From positions 1-9,231 of the forward strand of contig CAIPGD010000069.1 of the NCBI GenBank assembly GCA_903864485.1: a DNA stretch of 9,231 nt, written 5' to 3'. The notes under the pieces are model-generated. The model was not told where the DNA came from, did not search any database, and worked only from the letters and a program-made list of their open reading frames with translations. This stretch comes from an uncultured bacterium (GTDB lineage Bacteria; Pseudomonadota; Gammaproteobacteria; Burkholderiales; Burkholderiaceae_E). This document shows, piece by piece, positions 1-6,039 of the stretch. The position numbers were made by a program, and so were the translations under genes. How positions within the stretch are numbered: position 1 is the stretch's first letter; each line of letters opens with the position of its first letter.

Positions 1-288
1 GAGCAGGATGTCCTGGGCGCCGAGGGCCCGGTCCTCGTCGATTATTGGGCCGAATGGTGTGGGCCCTGCAAGATGATTGCCCCCATCCTTGAAGAAGTCT
101 CAACCGATTACGCCGGCAAAGTCGCCGTTGCGAAACTCAACGTCGATGACAACCGCGAAATGGCATCCAAATTTGGGATCCGCGGTATCCCGACGCTGAT
201 GCTCTTCAAGGGCGGCGAAGTGGTGGCGACCAAAGTCGGCGCCGTTTCAAAATCACAACTCGTTTCGTTCCTCGACAGCCATCTCTGA
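1..288 (+). CDS. trxA: Thioredoxin, 5'-truncated by window edge
   Basis: Cytoplasmic thioredoxin, a small dithiol oxidoreductase that reduces protein disulfides (for example in ribonucleotide reductase and methionine sulfoxide reductases) and is recharged by thioredoxin reductase. The reading frame is open from base 1 and gives 95 residues before the TGA stop. The active site WCGPC is at visible residues 19-23 (bases 55-69), and the cis-proline motif RGIPT is at residues 61-65. The text follows E. coli TrxA closely (WAEWCGPCKMIAPIL, then a GEVVATKVGA-type ending). E. coli TrxA is 108-109 residues, so about 13 N-terminal residues lie outside the window. The first in-frame ATG (base 73) falls after the active site and cannot be the start. 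The gene lies upstream of rho in the same direction, the order also found in E. coli. Confidence 0.97.
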   Translation, partial: EQDVLGAEGPVLVDYWAEWCGPCKMIAPILEEVSTDYAGKVAVAKLNVDDNREMASKFGIRGIPTLMLFKGGEVVATKVGAVSKSQLVSFLDSHL

Positions 289-572
289 TTTCCGTTACGA
301 TCCGGGGCATTGAAGCAGTGCGTACATGGTGCTGCTCCCCCCGACACCTTTCGCGGCAGGGCGCCTGATGCCCCTGCGCTGGAAGACGAACCGACACCTT
401 TGACCGCGTTTGCCCTCCTCAGCCGGGCCGCGTGACCTGACACCCGACTCCCCTTGGCCCGTGACCGCATCACGTCAACCACGAGAGGGTTCGTCAAGGC
501 CGCACCTCGCCAGGCCTGAGACCAGAACTTCGTTTCCTCACTGAACCGGCATTGATCCGGAGCCCCACGCAC
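289..572 (+). promoter_or_regulatory. rho 5' leader region
   Basis: This 284-bp gap between trxA and rho has no recognisable gene. By my count its second part (401-570) has 68 C and 43 G, a C-over-G bias of the kind seen at Rho-loading (rut) regions. It contains an 11-bp direct repeat (341-351 and 391-401), an imperfect hairpin between the copies (356-377) and a small perfect hairpin (460-474). No strong sigma70 promoter or U-tract terminator was found. E. coli Rho represses its own synthesis by termination in the trxA-rho leader. That this leader acts the same way is inference from position and composition. A 25-codon ATG reading frame (326-403) exists but has only a weak ribosome-binding site and no resemblance to the E. 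coli rho leader peptide. Confidence 0.45.
341..401. repeat. 11-bp direct repeat flanking a hairpin in the rho leader
   Basis: The sequence CCGACACCTTT occurs at 341-351 and again at 391-401, start to start 50 bp. Between the copies, GCAGGGC (356-362) can pair with GCCCCTGC (370-377) with one bulged C and a 7-nt loop. The second copy ends within the stop codon of a possible 25-codon frame (TGA at 401-403). The repeat and pairing are directly visible. A regulatory role is inference. Confidence 0.5.
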
Positions 573-1835
573 ATGCACCTGTCCGACCTCAAGTCCCAGC
601 ACGTCTCGCAACTGATTGAACTTGCGCAGACCCTCGAAATCGAAAATGCGAACCGCCTGCGCAAGCAGGACCTGATGTTCGCGATCCTGAAACGCCGCGC
701 CAAATTGGGCGAGCAGGTGTTTGGTGATGGTGTTCTCGAAGTCCTGCCCGATGGATTCGGTTTTCTGCGAACGCCGGAATCTTCGTTTCTGGCGAGTACC
801 GACGACATCTACATCTCGCCGAGCCAGATCAGGCGCTTTAACCTGCACACGGGCGACACCATCGAAGGCGAGGTGCGAGTCCCGAAAGAGGGCGAGCGTT
901 ATTTCGCGCTGGTCAAAGTCGATCGGGTCAATGGCGAAGATCCGAGTTCAACCAAACACAAAATCCTCTTTGAGAACCTGACGCCGCTGCACCCGGACAA
1001 GGCGATGCGGCTCGAACGCGACACCAAAGCCGAAGAGAATCTGACGGCCCGCATCATCGACATGATTGCGCCGATCGGCAAGGGGCAGCGCGGGTTGATC
1101 GTTGCCCCGCCCAAGAGCGGAAAGACGGTGATGATGCAGCACATCGCGCACGCACTGACGGCCAACCATCCGGACATCGTCCTGATCGTTTTGCTGATTG
1201 ATGAGCGCCCAGAAGAAGTCACCGAGATGCAGCGCTCGGTCCGCGGCGAAGTCATTGCCTCGACGTTTGATGAACCTGCCACGCGACACGTGCAGGTTGC
1301 TGAGATGGTGATCGAGCGGGCCAAGCGACTCGTCGAACACAAGAAGGACGTCGTGATTCTTCTTGACTCCATCACTCGACTGGCGCGGGCCTACAACACG
1401 GTGGTTCCAGCTTCTGGCAAGGTCCTCACCGGTGGGGTTGATGCCAATGCGTTGCAACGGCCCAAACGCTTCTTTGGTGCCGCCCGGAATATTGAAGAGG
1501 GCGGCTCGCTGACGATCATCGCCACCGCGCTGATCGACACCGGTTCAAGAATGGACGAGGTGATCTACGAGGAATTCAAGGGCACCGGCAACATGGAAAT
1601 CCATCTCAATCGGCGGATGATGGAAAAGCGGATTTACCCAGCGATGGACATCAACAAGTCCGGCACCCGCCGCGAAGAATTGTTGATCGAGGCCAGCAAC
1701 CTGCAAAAGATCTGGATCTTGCGCAAACTCCTCCACGACATGGATGAACTCGAGGCGATGGAATTCCTGATGGGCAAAATGAAGCAGACCAAGGGCAACG
1801 CCGAGTTCTTCGACATGATGAAACGGGGCGGCTAG
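573..1835 (+). CDS. rho: Transcription termination factor Rho
   Basis: Hexameric RNA-dependent ATPase/helicase that loads on C-rich nascent RNA and ends transcription. The product has 420 residues, against 419 in E. coli, and aligns along its whole length. The N-terminal helical part covers residues 1-45. The cold-shock-like RNA-binding fold carries the RNP1-type motif GFGFLR (61-66). Walker A APPKSGKT is at 178-185, the Walker B strand VVILLDS at 260-266, and the secondary RNA-site Q-loop LTGGVD at 285-290. The C-terminus ends in FFDMMKRGG, typical of betaproteobacteria. I chose ATG 573 because its protein begins MHLSDLK, like E. coli MNLTELK, and GGAG (559-562) lies 10 nt upstream. An in-frame TTG at 552 would add seven residues not expected in the family. 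No large insertion in the N-terminal domain is seen. Confidence 0.99.
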   Translation: MHLSDLKSQHVSQLIELAQTLEIENANRLRKQDLMFAILKRRAKLGEQVFGDGVLEVLPDGFGFLRTPESSFLASTDDIYISPSQIRRFNLHTGDTIEGEVRVPKEGERYFALVKVDRVNGEDPSSTKHKILFENLTPLHPDKAMRLERDTKAEENLTARIIDMIAPIGKGQRGLIVAPPKSGKTVMMQHIAHALTANHPDIVLIVLLIDERPEEVTEMQRSVRGEVIASTFDEPATRHVQVAEMVIERAKRLVEHKKDVVILLDSITRLARAYNTVVPASGKVLTGGVDANALQRPKRFFGAARNIEEGGSLTIIATALIDTGSRMDEVIYEEFKGTGNMEIHLNRRMMEKRIYPAMDINKSGTRREELLIEASNLQKIWILRKLLHDMDELEAMEFLMGKMKQTKGNAEFFDMMKRGG

Positions 1836-1838
1836 CCA

Positions 1839-1855
1839 GGGCCTTGAAATGGCCC
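1839..1855 (+). other. Short GC hairpin after rho stop (no U-tract)
   Basis: GGGCC (1839-1843) and GGCCC (1851-1855) form a perfect 5-bp stem with a 7-nt loop, starting 4 bp after the rho stop codon. No run of T follows, so an intrinsic terminator is not supported. The loop contains the -35 element proposed for the rpmE2 promoter. Confidence 0.3.
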
Positions 1856-1873
1856 CCGTTCATCCGATATACT
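1844..1873 (+). promoter_or_regulatory. Sigma70-type promoter for rpmE2
   Basis: A -35 box TTGAAA (1844-1849) and a -10 box TATACT (1868-1873) are separated by 18 bp. Each matches five of six consensus bases. Initiation would fall near 1880, leaving a leader of about 20 nt before the rpmE2 ATG at 1902. This fits a separately promoted ribosomal protein gene. No AT-rich palindrome resembling a Zur operator overlaps it, so zinc-responsive control is not indicated. Confidence 0.6.
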
Positions 1874-1901
1874 CTTTGATTACCCAAAAAGTTCCTCAGC
1901 C

Positions 1902-2168
1902 ATGAAAGAAGGCATTCACCCCAATTACCGCGACGTCGTTTTCGTCGATCTGTCGAGCGGCTCCAAATTCCTGACGCGTTCGACGGTTAACACGCGCGAC
2001 ACGATCAAGATGGATGATGGCAAGGAATATCCGCTGTTCAAGCTCGATATCTCCTCGGAGTCACACCCGTTTTACACGGGCGCTCAACAGCGTGTGATGG
2101 AAACCGGTCGGGTCGAGAAATTCCGCCAGAAGTTCGGCTCGCGTCGAACGGCAACACCAAGCGCCTGA
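1902..2168 (+). CDS. rpmE2: 50S ribosomal protein L31 type B
   Basis: Ribosomal protein L31, which sits at the 50S central protuberance and helps bridge the subunits. The 88-residue product begins MKEGIHPNYRDVVFVD and contains SHPFYTGAQQ (54-63), both typical of type B L31. It has no cysteine, so it lacks the zinc-binding Cys residues of type A L31. In genomes that carry both forms the Cys-free form is often the zinc-starvation version. Many betaproteobacteria have it beside rho, as here. The last residues (about 80-88) are a variable tail. No clear Shine-Dalgarno sequence precedes the ATG, but the start is fixed by family homology. The gene probably has its own promoter (1844-1873) and lies 66 bp after rho. 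Confidence 0.96.
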   Translation: MKEGIHPNYRDVVFVDLSSGSKFLTRSTVNTRDTIKMDDGKEYPLFKLDISSESHPFYTGAQQRVMETGRVEKFRQKFGSRRTATPSA

Positions 2169-2191
2169 TCTTCGGGTTCGGTCTCGACTGT

Positions 2192-2219
2192 GCATGGGCG
2201 GCCTGAGGCAAGCCCATGC
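2192..2219 (+). promoter_or_regulatory. Inverted repeat enclosing the GT39-like gene start codon
   Basis: GCATGGGC (2192-2199) and GCCCATGC (2212-2219) are perfect reverse complements, 8 bp each. Inside, GCC (2201-2203) can pair with GGC (2207-2209) around a TGA loop. The 3' arm contains the ATG start (2216-2218) of the downstream gene, and the apical part contains its only Shine-Dalgarno-like sequence, GAGG (2205-2208). In RNA the folded form would hide the start codon. No U-tract follows, so it does not look like an intrinsic terminator for rpmE2. The pairing is visible; a translational or operator role is inference. Confidence 0.5.
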
Positions 2220-3982
2220 GCCCTTTCCTGGTTACTGAACCAGAGGCAAGACGTCTCCCGAGTCTTGCGCTAATCGCACTTATTCTCCTGTATGTCCTGC
2301 CGGGTTTCGTTGGGCGAGACCCCTGGCGAACTGCAGATGCGATTGGTTTCGGCATTGCACACACCATGTTTTCCGGGGGTGCCCGACAGTGGCTCCTCCC
2401 TGAAGTTGCGGGGAGCCCGGTAACCGACGCAGCGCCCCTCGCCTACTGGTTTGCGGCAGGTGTTGCACGGCTACTGGAATTTTTCAGTGCGGGGGCGATC
2501 AATGCTGCCGCCGGGATCCGCGCAGCAGCAGCAGCCTGGCTGATCGCTGGCCTGCTGCTCTTGCGGTCCGCAACCGAAGGCCTGGCGCGTCGCGCCGAGG
2601 CTCAACCACTCGATCCATTCGGCGCGGGGGCGAGTCCGCTGAACTATGGACGGGCCATCGGGGACGCCGCACTGCTCATCGCACTGGCCACTTTTGGACT
2701 AGTGGCGCGGGTCCACGAGACAACGGCGGACGCGGCCATGCTCACCGTGACGGCCGCCTTTGCCTTTGGGCTCATGCGAAGCTGCGACCACGCGAGGTCG
2801 GGTGGCGTGATCGTTGGGGCCTCGATCGCGGCAGCAGCCCTGGTGCAATCACCCGCGGTCGCTCTGGCATTCGTACTCGCATTTCTGATCGCTCTGTCGG
2901 GTGTACGCGCACTCCGACTCAATATTCGCATCCTGGTCCCGACCACCATCGTTAGCGCGCTCATCGTGGGATTGCCGTGGCCGGTCGCGCTGAGTCTGGA
3001 CGGCTCCGCACAAAGCCAGTTGCAACTGCTCGGCTGGGTCGCCATGCCGGTTGGCCCCGCCAGCCTGAGTGCCCAGCTCTCATGGGCAGCGCGCACAATC
3101 CCGTGGTTTTTCTGGCCATCGTGGCCACTGGCCGCTCGCACACTTTGGTTTGGCCGACAACGTTGGGCTGACGCGCCAGTTGGCGTTCCAATGGCTCTGT
3201 TGTTGGGGTTACTCATTGGCAGTTTCGGCGTGGCCGTCTTAACTGGCCGCGCTTCGGAGACGACGCTGATCCCGCTGGCGGTTCCCCTTGCGATGCTGGC
3301 CGCCATCGGACTACCCACTCTGGCACGCAGCGTAACCCGCTTGATCGATTGGTTCACAGTCGCCGTCTTCTCCCTCTTCGGGCTCGGCGTCTGGGGTTGG
3401 TGGCTAGCGGGACTAACTGGCTGGCCCACTAAGCAGGCGGCGCAGTCGCTTCGATTTGCCGCAGGTTTTCCAGGTTTTGGCAATGAACAGACTCCCACAT
3501 TTGCCTCGACCTTTGGGCTGGCAGTCTGCGTGGGCATGATCGCCAGTGTGGGCTGGCTTGCCTTGGTGCGCTGGCGCCTGTCGCGCCACCCCCCCACGCT
3601 CTGGCGTCCAGTGGCGTTGGCCGGTTCCGGCATGACCTTGGCCTGGTTCTTATTGATGACCCTATGGATGCCAATCTTCAACTGGCGCAACACCTATCGC
3701 GATGTCAGCTTAGAGTTGGCGGCCGCCGTGAAATCAACGACGCCAGTCGATTCGCACGCCTGTATTGCGGAGCGGGGATTGGACCTTGCCCAGCGTGCAA
3801 GCTTTTCGTGGTTTGGCAATCTACGTTTTGATCAGGCCGCCGCCGCGTGCGGCCGCCTCTTGGTGGTCGACCGGCGAGGGCAGATTCAACCCGAGCCCGA
3901 CGAGGCCTGGGTTCTGGCCTGGGAAGGCCGGCGTCGAGCCGACCGCAATGAGCGATTCCGGCTCTATCGCCGCGCCCCATGA
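2216..3982 (+). CDS. GT39/ArnT-like polytopic membrane glycosyltransferase-type protein
   Basis: A 588-residue inner-membrane protein that looks like a GT-C fold glycosyltransferase of the PMT/ArnT (GT39) class, which transfers sugars from polyprenyl-phosphate donors on the periplasmic side. The first hydrophobic segment (about 14-33) is followed by an acidic periplasmic loop, GRDPWRTAD (33-41), then WLLPEVAGSPVTDAAPLAYW (59-78), where this class has its first catalytic loop. HETTADAAML (157-166) matches the second conserved acidic region. About ten more hydrophobic stretches run to about residue 495. A C-terminal soluble domain of about 90 residues (500-588) probably lies in the periplasm. 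The text resembles GT39-like proteins annotated in betaproteobacteria. Donor and acceptor cannot be read. The start codon lies inside a hairpin (2192-2219), and the 3' end overlaps the MATE gene by 4 bp. Confidence 0.72.
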   Translation: MRPFLVTEPEARRLPSLALIALILLYVLPGFVGRDPWRTADAIGFGIAHTMFSGGARQWLLPEVAGSPVTDAAPLAYWFAAGVARLLEFFSAGAINAAAGIRAAAAAWLIAGLLLLRSATEGLARRAEAQPLDPFGAGASPLNYGRAIGDAALLIALATFGLVARVHETTADAAMLTVTAAFAFGLMRSCDHARSGGVIVGASIAAAALVQSPAVALAFVLAFLIALSGVRALRLNIRILVPTTIVSALIVGLPWPVALSLDGSAQSQLQLLGWVAMPVGPASLSAQLSWAARTIPWFFWPSWPLAARTLWFGRQRWADAPVGVPMALLLGLLIGSFGVAVLTGRASETTLIPLAVPLAMLAAIGLPTLARSVTRLIDWFTVAVFSLFGLGVWGWWLAGLTGWPTKQAAQSLRFAAGFPGFGNEQTPTFASTFGLAVCVGMIASVGWLALVRWRLSRHPPTLWRPVALAGSGMTLAWFLLMTLWMPIFNWRNTYRDVSLELAAAVKSTTPVDSHACIAERGLDLAQRASFSWFGNLRFDQAAAACGRLLVVDRRGQIQPEPDEAWVLAWEGRRRADRNERFRLYRRAP

Positions 3983-5358
3983 AATCAATGAGACGCCAAC
4001 TCTTTACGCTGGCCTGGCCAGTCCTGGTCGCCCAAGTGGCCGCAGTCGGTAATGGGGTGCTCGATACGGTCATGGCCGGCCGTCTCTCGGCGGTGGATCT
4101 CGCGGCCGTCAGTCTTGGCGTCGCGATTTATGTCAGCGTCTACATCGGTCTGATGGGCGTGCTGCTCGCAATTGCACCCATCGTGGCGCGCCACTGGGGT
4201 GCCGGACGGTTTGACCAGATTGCGGCAGAGGCGCGCCAGGGAGTCTGGCTGGCTTTAGCGCTCTCAGTGATCGGCTGCCCCCTGATCGGGGCGACTGACC
4301 TCTGGTTTGCCATCGCCGCCCCGCCCGAAGCCGTCGCAAAAGCCGCCACGGGTTATCTGATCGCCATCGCCGCCGCGCTGCCGGCAGCCCTTTTATTCCG
4401 GGTCTACTACGCGCTGCAGAACGGGCTAGGACAGCCGCGCGTCATCATGGCCATTCTGCTCGGTGGACTGATTCTAAAAGTCCCACTCAACGCACTCTTT
4501 ATGTACGGCGGCGCGGCGATCGGTTTGGATGCGATTCCGCCAATGGGCGGCGCCGGTTGCGCTGTGTCCACCGCCTGCATTGCCTGGGTCGCGCTGGCGG
4601 CGGCGATCTATTTGCTCAGTCACGACGTCCAATACCGACGCATGGGGCTTTGGCCATGGCGCCTCGGCTGGCCCGAACCCGATCGGTTGCGCGAACTCCT
4701 GCGCCAGGGCATTCCGACGGGCCTGAGTTACCTCATCGAAGTCACCTCGTTCACGTTCATTGCACTGTTCGTGGCCCGATTTGGCGCCGTAGTCGGTGCG
4801 AGTCACCAGATCGTCGCTAACCTCGCCGCACTGACTTACATGGTGCCGCTCTCGATTGCCAATGCCACCAGCACCCTCACAGCCAGAGCACTTGGCGCCG
4901 GCGACCCGACTCAAGCGCGACGCGCGTCGATCCTCGGGCTCCAGATGGCGCTAACGACCGGAATCCTCATCACTGCAACGATCTTGCTGGGCAAGTCGCA
5001 GATCCTTTGGGCCTACTCGAACGACCCCACCGTGATTGCAGCCGCCCTGCCGCTCATTATTTGGATTGGGATTTTTCATCTGTTTGATGCGGCCCAGACA
5101 GTACTTTCCTTTAGCCTGCGGGCGTACCAGGTTTCGACCCTTCCGATGGGCATTTACGCCGTATCGCTGTGGGGAATTGGCCTCGGTGGCGGCGCCTGGC
5201 TCACCTTTGGCGGCTCATTCGGCGCCCCGACGGCTTACTTTGCGGGGGCGCTTGGATTTTGGGTCGCCACAACGGCTGGCTTGGCGCTCGCGGCCGCCCT
5301 CTTGGGCTGGCTCCAGTGGCGTGTATGGCAACAGACTGCCCCGACATCAACTGTCTGA
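3979..5358 (+). CDS. MATE family efflux transporter (NorM-like)
   Basis: A 459-residue inner-membrane antiporter of the multidrug and toxic compound extrusion family, which exports cationic drugs or metabolites in exchange for Na+ or H+. Twelve hydrophobic segments fall in two homologous halves, with the hinge near residues 215-240. The N-terminal motif has LDTVMAG (28-34), with D29 matching V. cholerae NorM D36. The second half has E254 (LIEVTSF) and D370 (LFDAAQ), which match the NorM cation-site residues E255 and D371. The ATG overlaps the stop of the upstream GT39-like gene in an ATGA, suggesting translational coupling. An in-frame ATG three codons later is an alternative start. The 3' end overlaps orn on the other strand by 12 bp. 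The drug-exporter role is a family inference; relatives in the wider MOP superfamily flip lipid-linked sugars. Confidence 0.94.
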   Translation: MKSMRRQLFTLAWPVLVAQVAAVGNGVLDTVMAGRLSAVDLAAVSLGVAIYVSVYIGLMGVLLAIAPIVARHWGAGRFDQIAAEARQGVWLALALSVIGCPLIGATDLWFAIAAPPEAVAKAATGYLIAIAAALPAALLFRVYYALQNGLGQPRVIMAILLGGLILKVPLNALFMYGGAAIGLDAIPPMGGAGCAVSTACIAWVALAAAIYLLSHDVQYRRMGLWPWRLGWPEPDRLRELLRQGIPTGLSYLIEVTSFTFIALFVARFGAVVGASHQIVANLAALTYMVPLSIANATSTLTARALGAGDPTQARRASILGLQMALTTGILITATILLGKSQILWAYSNDPTVIAAALPLIIWIGIFHLFDAAQTVLSFSLRAYQVSTLPMGIYAVSLWGIGLGGGAWLTFGGSFGAPTAYFAGALGFWVATTAGLALAAALLGWLQWRVWQQTAPTSTV

Positions 5359-5970
5359 AACCGGGGGCTCTGTGCGCAAGAAAGTGGCCCGGTAGTACCG
5401 TAATTCGTCGATTGATTCGTGAATATCCGCAAGCGCGGTATGCGCGTTGCGCTTCTGAAACCCTTTGGTCAGATCAGGTCTCCAGCGCCGAGCAAGTTCC
5501 TTAAGCGTGCTGACGTCGAGGTTCCGGTAATGGAAAAACGACTCCAGAGTCGGCATCGACCGCGCCAGAAAACGCCGGTCCTGGCAAATCGTGTTGCCAC
5601 ACATGGGGCTCGCGCCACGGGCAATCCAAGGCGCCAGGAAGTTCAACATGTGCTGCTCAGCCTGCGCTTCATCCACCAGCGAAGACAGGACCCGATCGGT
5701 CAGTCCGGACTTGCCATGGGTCGATCGGTTCCAGGCATCCATCGCGTCCATGGTCTCCTTGGGTTGGCGGATCGCCAAGGCTTCGCTTTCCGCCATGATT
5801 TCAAGGTTGGCATCCGTAACGACCAGTGCAATCTCGATGATCCGGTCAGAGTCGGGTTTGAGCCCGGTCATCTCAAGATCGATCCAGATCAGGCCCCCTT
5901 CGAGCGGACGCACGGGGGTCACTAACGCCACCCCAGCATCAGGACTTGAATTCGATTGCGCCTGTACCAT
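5347..5970 (-). CDS. orn: Oligoribonuclease
   Basis: DEDDh-family 3'-5' exoribonuclease that degrades dinucleotides and very short RNAs, including the pGpG formed from cyclic di-GMP. It acts in the cytoplasm as a dimer. With the start at 5970 the product has 207 residues. Catalytic residues are D31 and E33 (WIDLEMTGL), D131 (CQDRRF), H177 and D182 (HTALAD), and LDVSTLKELARRW (151-163) is diagnostic. E. coli Orn has 181 residues; here about 21 extra residues precede the catalytic fold and a short tail follows. I chose ATG 5970 because GGAG (minus strand, 5980-5977) lies 6 nt upstream. A GTG at 6009 would run through that ribosome-binding site. The gene diverges from the M48 protease gene and overlaps the MATE gene end on end. 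Confidence 0.97.
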   Translation of the reverse strand: MVQAQSNSSPDAGVALVTPVRPLEGGLIWIDLEMTGLKPDSDRIIEIALVVTDANLEIMAESEALAIRQPKETMDAMDAWNRSTHGKSGLTDRVLSSLVDEAQAEQHMLNFLAPWIARGASPMCGNTICQDRRFLARSMPTLESFFHYRNLDVSTLKELARRWRPDLTKGFQKRNAHTALADIHESIDELRYYRATFLRTEPPVSDS

Positions 5971-6039
5971 CACCCTCTCCGAAGTCCCAAAAGCCTTCAA
6001 TACTCTCACAGCGCCCTCCCCGGCCGAACTTAGACCCCA
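5971..6039. other. Divergent orn / M48 intergenic region
   Basis: These 69 bp separate two divergent start codons, so promoters for both directions must lie here or inside the adjoining coding ends. The orn side has a good Shine-Dalgarno sequence (GGAG, minus strand 5980-5977). I find no convincing -35/-10 pair on either strand and no clear ribosome-binding site before the M48 ATG. Confidence 0.5.

Noticed and set aside
326..403. 25-codon rho leader peptide
   Set aside because: It has only a weak ribosome-binding site and no similarity to the known E. coli leader peptide; kept only as a note in the leader entry.
552..572. Earlier TTG start for rho
   Set aside because: It would add seven residues absent from Rho relatives. 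ATG 573 has GGAG at good spacing and gives the family N-terminus.
108..848. 246-codon minus-strand open frame across trxA, the rho leader and rho start
   Set aside because: It lies antisense to two certain genes, its product has no recognisable domain, and such open frames are common in GC-rich DNA.
1861..1901. Zur operator before the zinc-free L31 gene
   Set aside because: No AT-rich dyad of the Zur type is present around the promoter.
2194..2238. 14-codon upstream ATG frame overlapping the GT39-like start
   Set aside because: It arises from the 5' arm of the inverted repeat, has no ribosome-binding site, and its product is unremarkable.
2644..3693. 349-codon minus-strand open frame opposite the GT39-like gene
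   Set aside because: The composition (Ala/Pro/Arg/Thr-rich, no domain) is that of an antisense shadow, while the plus strand encodes a coherent membrane protein with family motifs.
5360..5393. ACCGGG / CCCGGT inverted repeat near the MATE/orn junction as terminator
   Set aside because: It has only 6 bp of stem, a 22-nt loop and no T-tract, and lies inside orn coding sequence; chance is likely in GC-rich DNA.
5971..6009. Earlier GTG start for orn
   Set aside because: It would read through the clear GGAG sequence placed for ATG 5970 and add 13 more residues to an already extended N-terminus.
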